In this document: in pieces, positions 55,854 to 64,000 of the stretch | Position numbering within the stretch: the stretch's first letter is position 1 | Layout: each line of letters begins with the position of its first letter | NCBI GenBank assembly: GCA_949283695.1 | Contig: CASDTX010000046.1 | Span: forward strand, 186,001-250,000 | DNA from: an uncultured Eubacteriales bacterium | GTDB lineage: Bacteria > Bacillota > Clostridia > Lachnospirales > Lachnospiraceae | Reading direction: 5' to 3' | DNA length: 64,000 bases | Position numbers and translations under genes: made by a program | Notes under the pieces: model-generated | The model's database searches: none | What the model was told of the DNA's origin: nothing | Seen by the model: only the letters and a program-made list of their open reading frames with translations

Positions 55854-56542
55854 TATTTCAGCACCCCCTGTCCGTGGGATACGATCTTGCCGTCCTCAAT
55901 GCGGATCATGCGGTCCGCTACCTGGGCGATCTCCGGATTATGGGTGATCATGACCAGGGTCTGATGGAATTCTGTGCTGGTCATGCGCAGAAGCTCCATC
56001 ACTTCGAGGGAGGTCTTTGAGTCCAGATTTCCGGTCGGCTCGTCGGCCAGGATGATCGCCGGCTTGCTGGCCAGCGCCCGGGCAATGGCGGCCCTCTGCT
56101 GCTGACCGCCGGATAAGTTGTTGGGGAGATCGTTCAGCTTTTCTTCCAGGTGGAGCATGCGGATGATCCGCCGGACATAGTCTTTGTCAACCGGACTGCC
56201 GTCCAGCTCAATGGGCAGAACGATGTTCTGGTATACATTTAAGATGGGGACCAGGTTATAGTTCTGAAAGACGAACCCGATATTGCGCCTGCGGAAGATG
56301 GAGAGCTGTTCGTCATTCATCTTTGCGATCTTTTTGCCTCTTATGATAATGTCCCCGGAGTCAGGCACGTCCAGGCCGCCCAGCATGTTGAGGAGAGTAG
56401 ACTTCCCGCTTCCGCTGGTGCCGATGATGGAGACGAACTCGCCCTGTTCAACGGCGAGGCTGACGCCGTCCAGCGCTTTGGTAAGATTGGGAGCCTTTCC
56501 GTAATATTTCTTCAGATTGACTGCTTCTAAAATGTGGCTCAT
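55853..56542 (-). CDS. ABC transporter ATP-binding protein (MacB/LolD/BceA type)
   Basis: A 229-residue ATPase. Walker A is GTSGSGKSTLLNML, Q-loop FVFQNYNLVPILNVYQN, signature LSGGQQQRAAIARAL, Walker B IILADEPTGNLD and H-loop VMITHNPE. The start chosen is ATG 56542 (MSHILEAVNLKKYYG) with AAGGAA upstream; a longer frame from 56617 lies in the promoter region. It partners the FtsX-type permease directly downstream. A terminator separates it from the upstream kinase gene, so it likely has its own promoter, perhaps activated by the response regulator. Confidence 0.93.
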   Translation of the reverse strand: MSHILEAVNLKKYYGKAPNLTKALDGVSLAVEQGEFVSIIGTSGSGKSTLLNMLGGLDVPDSGDIIIRGKKIAKMNDEQLSIFRRRNIGFVFQNYNLVPILNVYQNIVLPIELDGSPVDKDYVRRIIRMLHLEEKLNDLPNNLSGGQQQRAAIARALASKPAIILADEPTGNLDSKTSLEVMELLRMTSTEFHQTLVMITHNPEIAQVADRMIRIEDGKIVSHGQGVLK

Positions 56543-56605
56543 AGATTTGCATTCCTTTCTTGTGTTCTTATATCTGTCTGGGGTGCTTTCGACAGTAACA
56601 GAATA

Positions 56606-56657
56606 CAAAAAGATCATCTCAAACTGTTCTCAGAATTGTCACAGAATTGAGATGATC
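56606..56657 (-). terminator. Rho-independent terminator after the histidine kinase gene
   Basis: On the minus strand GATCATCTCAA pairs perfectly with TTGAGATGATC and is followed by TTTTTG. Confidence 0.82.
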
Positions 56658-56665
56658 CTGAAATC

Positions 56666-57607
56666 TTACGTCTCCTCCGCGGGAAGATGGACAGCGAATA
56701 CGGAGCCTGCCCCTTTCACAGAAGAGGCTTCGAGGAATCCCTTTTGCTGCTGGATGATCTGCCGGGCCAGGAAGAGTCCGATGCCAACCCCTTCTTCCGA
56801 GGCATTCTCCGCTGCCCGGTAGAAGCGCCGGAAGATCAGAGGAAGGTCTTCTTCCCGGATCCCGTTTCCGGTATCCTGGATCCGGATGCGGATATAATAG
56901 TCGGTCCGGTCTGCGCGGATGAAGATCTGTCCGCCTTCCCGGTTATATTTGACGGCATTGTCCAGGAGATTCAAGAGTGCTTCCTTGGTCCATTTGGGAT
57001 CGAACCAGGCCAGAAGATCCCGGGGACAGTCTGCCTGGATCTCGAGATGCCTGGCCTGGGCTTTGGGAGCGATGTCACAGACTGCCTGCTGGATCAGGGA
57101 ATATACGGAAGTTTGTGCAGGAGCAGGAGCAACCATGCCGGCCTCCAGCCGGGACATGCGGATCATGCTCTCCATCAGGAACTCCAGCTTGTCCAGCTGC
57201 CGGTCCGAAGAGGCCAGGAATTCTGTGCGCTTTGTCTCCGGAAGATCTTCCCGCGCCAGCAGTTCGTGATACATCCGCAGACTGGCGACGGGGGTTTTCA
57301 CCTGGTGAGAGATATCGCTGATCGTCTCTTCCAGCCGCAGCTTTTCCTTCTGTGCCGCGTCTTTCTGCGAGAGCATGATCTCATATACGCTGCGCATCTT
57401 CACCTGGATCCGGCCGATCAGAGTTTCTTTCTCCTCCTCGAACGCGATGTCCTGGTCGCCCCGGATCATGGCATCCAGGGTGGCCGTCAGCCTGCGGCTG
57501 TATTCCGTCAGGCGCTTCCGGGTGCAGAGCATGGTAAGGACAGAGAGGAGAAGGAGGAGCAGAGCCACTGCGAATAAGGCGGAAATGATCACGGTTTCCA
57601 GAGTCAC
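56666..57607 (-). CDS. Two-component sensor histidine kinase
   Basis: A 313-residue membrane kinase. A single N-terminal helix (ALFAVALLLLLLSVLTML) is followed by a short HAMP-like linker, then the H-box DISHQVKTPVASLRMYHEL with the phosphorylated histidine. The catalytic domain has NLLDNAVKYN (N), DTGNGI (G1) and EGVGIGLFLAR (G2). There is no large extracellular sensor, so it may sense via the transporter permease, as in BceS-like systems. The start chosen is GTG 57607, overlapping the regulator stop by four bases; GTG 57634 is an alternative. Confidence 0.9.
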   Translation of the reverse strand: MTLETVIISALFAVALLLLLLSVLTMLCTRKRLTEYSRRLTATLDAMIRGDQDIAFEEEKETLIGRIQVKMRSVYEIMLSQKDAAQKEKLRLEETISDISHQVKTPVASLRMYHELLAREDLPETKRTEFLASSDRQLDKLEFLMESMIRMSRLEAGMVAPAPAQTSVYSLIQQAVCDIAPKAQARHLEIQADCPRDLLAWFDPKWTKEALLNLLDNAVKYNREGGQIFIRADRTDYYIRIRIQDTGNGIREEDLPLIFRRFYRAAENASEEGVGIGLFLARQIIQQQKGFLEASSVKGAGSVFAVHLPAEET

Positions 57608-58296
57608 GTCGCCGGGCCCTCTGCTTTCTGCCACTGGTACCCCATGCCGTACAGAGTGTGGATGTAATCATGGCCGGATGCGCACAGTTTTTTTCGCAGT
57701 CTTCCGATATTGACGGCGACAGCGTGTTCATCCACATAGCTGCCGGAAGCATCCCATACCTTCTCCAGAAGGAGCTGCTTGGTTACTGTTTTGTTGGCGG
57801 TCAGGAGACGGATGATCTTGAATTCTGTGGGCGTAAGTAAGAGCGGCCTGCCGTTGAGTTCGGCGGTAAGGCCGGCGAAATCAATCTCCAGCGTCCCGTC
57901 ATGATAGCGGGAAGATGGGGAAGAAGAGGACTGGCTGCCCGTCCGGCGGAGAACCGCCTCGATGCGGCGGTGGAGGATGGACATGCGGAACGGTTTGGTA
58001 ATATAGTCGTCCGCTCCACAGTCGAATCCCTGCATCTCATCCTGCTCCATATCCCTGGCTGTCAGGAAGATGACGGGGATATTATGGGCGCTTTTAACCG
58101 CACGGCAGAAAGAGAAGCCGTCTCCGTCGGGGAGACTGCCGTCCAGAAGGATCAGGTCCGCCCCTTTCTCTTCCAGAAGGCGCCTGCCGTCTGACAGTGT
58201 GAAGGCCGGGTATACGCGGAAGCCGCTCAGTTCCAGATCGTAGACCAGCCCTTTATTCAGATCCATGTCGTCCTCAATCAAAAGTATACGTTTCAT
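57604..58296 (-). CDS. OmpR-family response regulator
   Basis: A 230-residue regulator. The receiver domain begins RILLIEDDMDLNKGL (acidic pair) with the phospho-acceptor in LILLDGSLPDGDG and the conserved lysine in YITKPFRM. The C-terminal winged helix has LLLTPTEFKIIRLLTANKT and VNIGRLRKKL. It is the first gene of the minus-strand module and probably activates the ABC transporter genes. The start chosen is ATG 58296; an in-frame ATG at 58326 is possible. Confidence 0.93.
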   Translation of the reverse strand: MKRILLIEDDMDLNKGLVYDLELSGFRVYPAFTLSDGRRLLEEKGADLILLDGSLPDGDGFSFCRAVKSAHNIPVIFLTARDMEQDEMQGFDCGADDYITKPFRMSILHRRIEAVLRRTGSQSSSSPSSRYHDGTLEIDFAGLTAELNGRPLLLTPTEFKIIRLLTANKTVTKQLLLEKVWDASGSYVDEHAVAVNIGRLRKKLCASGHDYIHTLYGMGYQWQKAEGPAT

Positions 58297-58421
58297 CCTG
58301 GTAATCTGTCCTTTATCATTCTTCATGCATGAAGATCGCCTTCCGGGGAGAAGACGGTCACGCGAACAGTAACATTTTACCTCTCAGGAAAGGACGCGTC
58401 AAGGTGACAGTTCAGCCCTAA

Positions 58422-58443
58422 CCACCGCCCGCATGCGCATTCG
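58422..58443 (+). repeat. Dispersed repeat, family 2 copy B
   Basis: CCACCGCCCGCATGCGCATTCG matches the reverse complement of 8414-8435 with one mismatch. It is in the 488-base gap between the regulator and the M14 gene. Confidence 0.5.
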
Positions 58444-58515
58444 TCGCGCTAACGCGCTCCAGTCCCGCACTACGTGCTAAGACTGCTTATGAGGGCGGCG
58501 GTTACGAGTTTCACT

Positions 58516-58584
58516 CGTATCCAGAGACAGGAAAATACCTCTTACATGCAAGCATGACGCTGAATTTTCCTGTCTCTGGATACG
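58516..58584. repeat. Perfect 21-bp inverted repeat with 27-base loop
   Basis: 58516-58536 (CGTATCCAGAGACAGGAAAA plus T) is exactly complementary to 58564-58584. The loop contains CATGC/GCATG. No T-run follows either arm. It lies in the gap between divergent units; it could be a large hairpin, a protein site or the ends of a tiny mobile element. Confidence 0.8.
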
Positions 58585-58635
58585 GTGCGAACTGTAACAC
58601 GGATACGATTCAAGTGGGAAAATGGACCGCCTGAC

Positions 58636-58665
58636 TTGCAAAGACCGGGGCCCAGATGATAGAAT
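58636..58665 (+). promoter_or_regulatory. Possible promoter of the M14 peptidase gene
   Basis: TTGCAA (58636-58641) and TAGAAT (58660-58665) are separated by 18 bases. Confidence 0.45.
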
Positions 58666-58784
58666 AGAAAAGATTCTACACCTGCAGGCAGCAGCGAGCA
58701 TTCTGCCTGTACGGGAGGCCGGATCCGGCGGCGGGATTCCGCGCAGATCCGGTGAAAAACCGGGGAAAGACAAGAGGGCTGGAT

Positions 58785-61700
58785 ATGAGAGGAAAAGAGG
58801 CGGTACGCCAGGCGTTTCTGCGGGGGTTTTATACGGAGGCGGCAGTGTTTCCGGTCTGCGCCGCGGGAGAGGAACCGGGGACAATTATCGAAGTAAATTC
58901 GGATAAGCGCAGGCCGGCGGCCCGGGGAGAGAGGAACGGGAAAGAGCCGGCCGGGGAGTTCCTTGCGGCGTCAGACGCCCCGGGGATCCTGCCGGAGGCG
59001 GACTGGAGGCAGAAGAAGGGCCTGGAGAAACTGTTCGCGCCCGGACTGTTCTTGAAAGATCAGGACCAGGACGGACTGGCTGACGCGCTGGAACTTGTGA
59101 TCTGCATTCCGGAAACTGCAGACAGTGCTCTGCTGGCGGCGGCCTGCAATTTCGCCTTCCGGTTCGGCATGGAGACGACAGGATATCAGGGATGCCTGGT
59201 GAGATATATTGAAGAAGGAATACCGGAGGACCAGAATGTTCTTCTATTTGAAGAGGGAGACCGATGCGGGATTTACTATGAACCGGCGGAAGCCGGCTCA
59301 GAAGTCTGCCGGGTACGGGTTGCCGGGCGGGGCAGAGAGCTGGAAGCGTTTGCCGCCCGGCTGTGCGGAGAGTTCCCGCTTCAGCCGGAAGGCAGGGACT
59401 GGGAGACCGTGTTAAGAGAGCTGACTGACGCATTCTGCGCCCGCAATGAAGACGGAGAACTTCTGGCGGCAGCTGTGGCTGCAGAAGGGAAGCAGCATGC
59501 AGATGCATTCGTCTCGCCCCGCCTTGCGGCGCGGGCAGAAGCGCTGGCTGCGCAGGTTCCGCAGATCTCTTTCCACAATGCGAAAGAAGGGAAACAGGTC
59601 TTTGAGAAGAACTGGGATCTGCCCTGGGAGAAAGAGGTGCTGGAAACACTTCTGGAAGAGAAGGTCTATCCCCGCCTGAAGGAAGGGGATGTGCTGTGTG
59701 TCCAGGCGGCGATCAGCGAGGAGGAAGCTGTGCGCGGCGGGGTGCAGGCTTCCATCCTTGCGCAGGCGGAGGCGCACGGCGCGGGAACCGAAGAGTGCAG
59801 AGTCCTGTGTGCCTACAAGCAGGGGTACTCCTGGATTCGGGAGGCAGTGCTCCCGCTTTTAGAAGGAAAAGGCGCGGTCCGGATGGAGATCGCGTTCCGC
59901 CCGTTTCTTCCTGCGGGCGTACAGGAACAGGACGAAGAGAATGGGGCCTTGCCTTCGTACAACAATATCGGCGCGGGAGACCCGGATGCCTGGTATGATC
60001 TTTCCATCCGGCCTCTGCAGGAACTCTATCCCATCCGGGATGAGATCCAGAAGCGGCTGGGGATGGACCGGGATTCGGTCCTGTTCAGCCGATACGAAGG
60101 CCCGGAAGATCTGACGTATGTCTGCCGTGCCTGGGATGCCCGGGGGCGCGAGATCTTTCAGGATAAGTACCGGGCTGCATACGCGGAGCGGAGCTTTTTG
60201 GACGCGTTCCCTGAGATGGGGAAGGTCCATCCGTGTACCGGGTATATCCGTGCGTTTATCAACGGAGAGTCTGTACTGGATGAGCGGATCCCCACGGATC
60301 TGGAACGGATCTGGGAGGTATTCCAGGGCAGTGTACTGGAAGAATGCCGGAAGTATGTGGAAGCGAAGTATCCGCAGGGCGTAACTCCGAAGGACCAGCC
60401 GCTGTTCTCGCGGCTTGTTCTGGAAGCTGAGGTCAGTGAACCGGATGAACGCCTGGATTCCAGAGAAGATCTTTTCTCATCCCTGGACGCTTTCCATGAA
60501 GATCTGTATTTCGTAGGGTCAGATTATTTTAAGAATTACGGGCTGAAGAGCTCAGGAAATGTACTTGATGCGCCAGGGTTGATTCTTCCTCTGGTGAGAA
60601 AGCGGGAGGGGAAGCCTTCGTTTCGTGCGGCGCTTTATGACCGGGCGGCAGAGGGATTCTGCGTGAAGACAGAGGATGGGGTCTTCGGTGCGCCCTGCCG
60701 GCGGGAAGAGGTCGGTCTGTTTCTTGAGTCTGTGACCAGAGAAGGCGGCCGTACCGTGGCCACGCTTCAGACGGATGCCCCGGCAGTTTATGTGGAACGG
60801 CTTGCAGAACTGATGTCCCGGGGACTGACGGAGACAGGAAATGCGCTGGCGGGTGTAGATGTTCTGCGCTTCCGGGTCCCGGAGGAAACGGATGTTTTCA
60901 AGGGAGAAACCAACGTTTTCGAGGGAAAAACCAGCGTATTCGAGGCGGAGATCCGCCGCTGGCAGGAACCGGTGAAGGACCTGGCGATCACGGAGATTGA
61001 TCTGATGGAAGACCGGGTGATCGGCTATGACGATTATATGGAGATGATCCGGCAGTTAAGACGGGTGCCGGGCATCTCTGTAGATCGGACCGCGGTCTCC
61101 TATGAGGGCAGAGAGATCTATGCAGTCAGCCTGCTTCCGAAAGCAGAAGGGTATGTGTCCAGGACCAAGCGGCTGGCAGCCCACCCGTCCATGATCGTGA
61201 ATGCGCGGCATCATGCCAACGAAGTCTCCTCCACGAATGCATCTCTGCTCCTTCTGAAGAAGCTCTTGACGGAGAAGCAGTATGAGGATCTCACGGACCG
61301 GCTGGATCTGGTTCTGGTTCCCATGGAAAACGTGGACGGCGCGGCGCTTCACTATGAGCTTCAGAAAGAGCATCCCTGCTGGAAGCTGCATGTGGCCAGA
61401 TTTAATGCGGTGGGGAAAGAATTTTATTATGACTATTTTCACGACGATACCATACACACGGAAGCACTTGGCTTTACGAAACTGTGGAGGAAGCTGCTCC
61501 CGGATGTGGTGATCGACGACCACGGGGTTCCTACCCACGAGTGGGAGCAGCAGTTTTCGGGCTACACGTCTCCGTCCTATAAGGGATTCTGGCTTCCCAG
61601 ATCCCTTCTGTACGGATACTTCTGGTATGTGACGGATCCCCAGTACCGAAGCAGCTATGAGCTGAACCGGGCGCTGGAGGAGCGGATTGCGGATGCCGTG

Positions 61701-62093
61701 GGGGCGGATCCGGAGATGGCGCGTTGGAATCAGGAATGGGCGGATCAGTTCGAGACATATGCCCATGCCTGGATGCCGGGATTGTTTCCGGCGGATTATT
61801 ATAAGGGGATGATCAATTACTGGATTCCCTTCGCCTATGATCCCGAACACCGCTATCCCTCGATCCGGTTCCCCTGGATCACGACCGTGGCATATACCAG
61901 TGAGGTGGCGGACGAGACCGCCCAGGGAGCATATTTGAACCTGTGCGCGCGGACCCACGTGGTTCATGACGAAGCAGCAATCCGGATGATGACGGAGAAC
62001 AGAATCTGTGTGATGGAGGATACCTGTCAGACAGACGGAGAGTATCTGGCGCTGAAACTGCTCCGCAGGCGTCCGGTTGTGATAGAAACATAA
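58785..62093 (+). CDS. Large M14-family zinc carboxypeptidase-like protein
   Basis: A 1102-residue, mainly soluble protein with no evident signal peptide. The first ~720 residues have no domain I recognise. The C-terminal ~370 residues contain an M14 metallopeptidase: zinc ligands in NARHHANEVSSTN (HxxE), the segment PMENVDGAALHYE, a histidine in VIDDHGVPTHEWEQ, and a late aromatic/acidic region. M14 enzymes remove C-terminal residues from peptides. It precedes the 5-oxoproline transporter genes by 28 bases, so it probably supplies amino acids or pyroglutamyl peptides. The start chosen is ATG 58785 after AGAGGG. Confidence 0.85.
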   Translation: MRGKEAVRQAFLRGFYTEAAVFPVCAAGEEPGTIIEVNSDKRRPAARGERNGKEPAGEFLAASDAPGILPEADWRQKKGLEKLFAPGLFLKDQDQDGLADALELVICIPETADSALLAAACNFAFRFGMETTGYQGCLVRYIEEGIPEDQNVLLFEEGDRCGIYYEPAEAGSEVCRVRVAGRGRELEAFAARLCGEFPLQPEGRDWETVLRELTDAFCARNEDGELLAAAVAAEGKQHADAFVSPRLAARAEALAAQVPQISFHNAKEGKQVFEKNWDLPWEKEVLETLLEEKVYPRLKEGDVLCVQAAISEEEAVRGGVQASILAQAEAHGAGTEECRVLCAYKQGYSWIREAVLPLLEGKGAVRMEIAFRPFLPAGVQEQDEENGALPSYNNIGAGDPDAWYDLSIRPLQELYPIRDEIQKRLGMDRDSVLFSRYEGPEDLTYVCRAWDARGREIFQDKYRAAYAERSFLDAFPEMGKVHPCTGYIRAFINGESVLDERIPTDLERIWEVFQGSVLEECRKYVEAKYPQGVTPKDQPLFSRLVLEAEVSEPDERLDSREDLFSSLDAFHEDLYFVGSDYFKNYGLKSSGNVLDAPGLILPLVRKREGKPSFRAALYDRAAEGFCVKTEDGVFGAPCRREEVGLFLESVTREGGRTVATLQTDAPAVYVERLAELMSRGLTETGNALAGVDVLRFRVPEETDVFKGETNVFEGKTSVFEAEIRRWQEPVKDLAITEIDLMEDRVIGYDDYMEMIRQLRRVPGISVDRTAVSYEGREIYAVSLLPKAEGYVSRTKRLAAHPSMIVNARHHANEVSSTNASLLLLKKLLTEKQYEDLTDRLDLVLVPMENVDGAALHYELQKEHPCWKLHVARFNAVGKEFYYDYFHDDTIHTEALGFTKLWRKLLPDVVIDDHGVPTHEWEQQFSGYTSPSYKGFWLPRSLLYGYFWYVTDPQYRSSYELNRALEERIADAVGADPEMARWNQEWADQFETYAHAWMPGLFPADYYKGMINYWIPFAYDPEHRYPSIRFPWITTVAYTSEVADETAQGAYLNLCARTHVVHDEAAIRMMTENRICVMEDTCQTDGEYLALKLLRRRPVVIET

Positions 62094-62121
62094 GATCTCT
62101 AAAAGAAATGGAGGAAAAGAA

Positions 62122-62814
62122 ATGGAGTATCTGAAACTGATCGGAATTCTCATCGTAATCGTTGGATTTGCGCTGAAGAAAGACTCGATCCTGATCATCA
62201 TGTGTTCGGCTGTTGTGACAGCGCTGATCGGGGGACTCGGCATCGAGGGCCTGCTGTCCACTCTGGGCCAGTCCTTTGTGGACAACCGCAGTATGGCGAT
62301 CTTTATTATCGTCATGCTGGTGACAGGAACACTGGAACGAAACGGCCTGAAACAGGCTGCCGCAGACCTGATCCGCAAGGTAAAAGGAGCGTCTGCAGGG
62401 CTGGTTATCGGTTTGTACGGCGTGATGCGTATGATTTTCGCGGCGTTTAATGTCAGCTTCGGCGGTGTGGCCGGATTTGTCCGCCCCATTATTATGCCGA
62501 TGGCGACAGGTGCGATCGAGGCTTCCGGGGAGAAGCCCAATGAGGAGCACGTAGAAGAGCTGAAAGGAATGGCATCCGGAATGGAGAATATCACCTGGTT
62601 CTTCGGACAGGTTCTGTTCGTGGGAGGTTCCGGCGCACTTCTGGTTCAGTCGACCTTAAAGCCTCTTGGATATGAGGTGGAACTGCTGGATCTGGCCAAG
62701 GTAGAGATCCCCATCGGAATCATCGCTCTCATTGTGGGTATTATCTACTATTATCTGAAGGATAAGAAACTGACGAAGAAATACTACGGAACTAAGGGAG
62801 GAAAGAAGAAATGA
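62122..62814 (+). CDS. 5-oxoproline transporter subunit, DUF969 family
   Basis: A 230-residue membrane protein with about six helices. The conserved DUF969 segments are visible: MLVTGTLERNGLKQAAADLI, YGVMRMIFAAFNVSFGGVAG and FFGQVLFVGGSGALL. It is paired with the DUF979 gene by a four-base ATGA overlap, indicating a two-subunit carrier. DUF969/DUF979 pairs adjacent to pyroglutamyl peptidase are assigned to 5-oxoproline (pyroglutamate) transport. Here both peptidase and partner are present. AAATGGAGG precedes the ATG. Confidence 0.88.
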   Translation: MEYLKLIGILIVIVGFALKKDSILIIMCSAVVTALIGGLGIEGLLSTLGQSFVDNRSMAIFIIVMLVTGTLERNGLKQAAADLIRKVKGASAGLVIGLYGVMRMIFAAFNVSFGGVAGFVRPIIMPMATGAIEASGEKPNEEHVEELKGMASGMENITWFFGQVLFVGGSGALLVQSTLKPLGYEVELLDLAKVEIPIGIIALIVGIIYYYLKDKKLTKKYYGTKGGKKK

Positions 62815-63755
62815 CATTTTTTACAGACCCTTCCATTACCATCGGGACGAAGCTTCTCGAAGTGATCTATATTTTCATGGGCTTTATGGCTGTTTATACA
62901 GGGGTGAAGAACCTGCGCGACAAGGAAAACAAGTCTCCGATCGGAACCTGTGTGTTCTGGACAGCGCTGGGGATCGTGATTGCCTTCGGCCGCTGGATCC
63001 CGTCTGTTGTAAACGGGGTGCTGATCGTGATTATGGTCATCCCCGCAATCTTTCAGAAAGTTAAGACCGGGAAGGTATCTGCTCCGACCGCGAAAGAAGT
63101 GGATGCCAACTATCAGAAGATCGGTATGAAGATCTTCCTTCCTGCCCTGATGATCGGTATCTGCGCGATCATCTGTGCCCTGATCCCGGTGATCGGCGCC
63201 CTGACAGGCTGCGGCCTGGGCGTGATTCTGGCGGCTGTGATTCTGATGATCTATTCCAGGGAGAATAAGCCGGCAGTATTTTTAAATGATTCGGAGCGTC
63301 TGCTCTCAACGGTGGGACCGCTGAGTATGCTCCCCATGCTTCTGGCCAGCCTTGGCGCTGTGTTTACAGCTGCCGGCGTGGGCGACGTGATTGCGGGCAT
63401 CGTGGGCAATGTGATCCCCAAAGGAAATGTGAATGTGGGAATCATTGTATTTGCCATTGGAATGATGCTTTTCACCATGATTATGGGGAATGCGTTTGCC
63501 GCGATCACCGTGATGACGGTGGGGATCGGAGCGCCCTTTGTTCTGGCCTACGGTGCAGATCCGGTGGTCATCGGCATGGTCGCGCTGACCTGCGGATACT
63601 GCGGAACCCTGTGCACGCCTATGGCCGCAAACTTCAATATCGTGCCCGTGGCCATGCTTGACATGAAGAACCGTATGGGAGTGATCAAAAATCAGGTGCT
63701 GCCTGCATTGATTTTGATCGTCGTGCAGATTATTTATATGATTCTGTTGAAATAG
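62811..63755 (+). CDS. 5-oxoproline transporter subunit, DUF979 family
   Basis: A 314-residue membrane protein with about nine helices. Typical DUF979 features are the N-terminal [17 protein letters not shown], the [21 protein letters not shown] segment, and the C-terminal [15 protein letters not shown] and [20 protein letters not shown] motifs. It is the second half of the transporter begun at 62122. Pyroglutamyl peptidase follows after 70 bases. Cytoplasmic 5-oxoprolinase genes are not in the window. Confidence 0.88.
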   Translation: MTFFTDPSITIGTKLLEVIYIFMGFMAVYTGVKNLRDKENKSPIGTCVFWTALGIVIAFGRWIPSVVNGVLIVIMVIPAIFQKVKTGKVSAPTAKEVDANYQKIGMKIFLPALMIGICAIICALIPVIGALTGCGLGVILAAVILMIYSRENKPAVFLNDSERLLSTVGPLSMLPMLLASLGAVFTAAGVGDVIAGIVGNVIPKGNVNVGIIVFAIGMMLFTMIMGNAFAAITVMTVGIGAPFVLAYGADPVVIGMVALTCGYCGTLCTPMAANFNIVPVAMLDMKNRMGVIKNQVLPALILIVVQIIYMILLK

Positions 63756-63825
63756 TTCTGCCGGGGCGCTCTGCCGGATAAAAGGCGGCAGGGACGAAAA
63801 GCGGCGGAAGAAAGGAGCGGAGAAT

Positions 63826-64000
63826 ATGAAAGTATTAGTGACAGGTTTCGATCCCTTCGGAGGAGAACGAGTGAATCCGGCGTTTGAGGCAGTGAAGCTG
63901 CTTCCAGATGAGATCGCGGGAGCAGAGATTATCAAACTGGAGATCCCCACGGTATTTACCCGCAGTGCGGCAGTGGCAGAGGAAGCGATCGAGAAGGAAC
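63826..64000 (+). CDS. pcp: Pyroglutamyl-peptidase I (5' part; continues past window)
   Basis: Only the first 58 codons are present. [24 protein letters not shown] is the highly conserved N-terminus of the C15 cysteine peptidase Pcp, which removes N-terminal pyroglutamate from peptides; catalytic Glu, Cys and His lie beyond the edge. The AAAGGAG before ATG 63826 is strong. It is the third gene of the pyroglutamate group and would release the 5-oxoproline handled by the transporter. Confidence 0.95.
   Translation, partial: MKVLVTGFDPFGGERVNPAFEAVKLLPDEIAGAEIIKLEIPTVFTRSAAVAEEAIEKE

Overview
The window reads like a chromosomal segment of a spore-forming, anaerobic, mid-GC Firmicute, most likely a gut Lachnospiraceae (Clostridium cluster XIVa). 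The evidence is the gene order tig-clpP-clpX-lon-engB, two small spore-coat-type proteins, collagen-like exosporium-type proteins, rubredoxin, several PTS sugar systems and strong Firmicute Shine-Dalgarno sites. The species cannot be named from sequence alone.

Layout. Positions 1-9.1 kb hold the tail of a family 3 glycosidase, proB, a dicarboxylate-type symporter, a CmpB-like membrane protein, a polyphosphate kinase/CorA pair followed by an XRE regulator and a CYTH triphosphatase, and a DJ-1/PfpI protein. From 9.2 to 16.8 kb lies the protein quality-control run tig, clpP, clpX, lon, engB and a YtvI/AI-2E-type permease. From 17.0 to 26.1 kb are rubredoxin, a COG2509-type flavoprotein, a HAD phosphatase, coat-type proteins, a glutamine-amidotransferase-like hydrolase, uraA with a structured leader, a C39-type peptidase, an XRE-TPR regulator and argG with ArgR-box-like sites.

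From 26.3 to 39.9 kb is the most unusual region. A glycosyltransferase precedes a collagen-like gene; then come a mannitol-type PTS operon (1-phosphofructokinase family, SorE-like dehydrogenase, DeoR regulator, MtlA) and two tandem modules of a small basic protein plus a large serine recombinase. A collagen-repeat ORF overlaps the end of the first recombinase gene. An orphan bioB with a BirA-type operator follows, then a third collagen-like gene with a globular C-terminal domain. Three direct collagen-encoding arrays therefore bracket the recombinases, the mannitol operon and bioB.

From 40.1 to 44.0 kb is a LicT-controlled PTS (antiterminator, IIA, IIBC of the glucose/GlcNAc class) with a clear RAT/terminator leader, then cutC. 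From 44.1 to 47.1 kb is an apparently transferred cassette (MarR, nitroreductase, a radical-SAM protein lacking its cluster domain, Fpg/Nei glycosylase) ending in an IS66 transposase remnant. From 47.3 to 53.2 kb are a large TIR-transmembrane-propeller protein, nagA and a CcdA-TlpA fusion. From 53.3 to 58.3 kb, on the minus strand, is a two-component system followed by an ABC exporter. From 58.8 kb to the end is a peptide and pyroglutamate salvage group: an M14 metallopeptidase, the DUF969/DUF979 5-oxoproline transporter pair and the start of pyroglutamyl peptidase.

No tRNA, rRNA or CRISPR array was seen. All regulatory calls are by eye.
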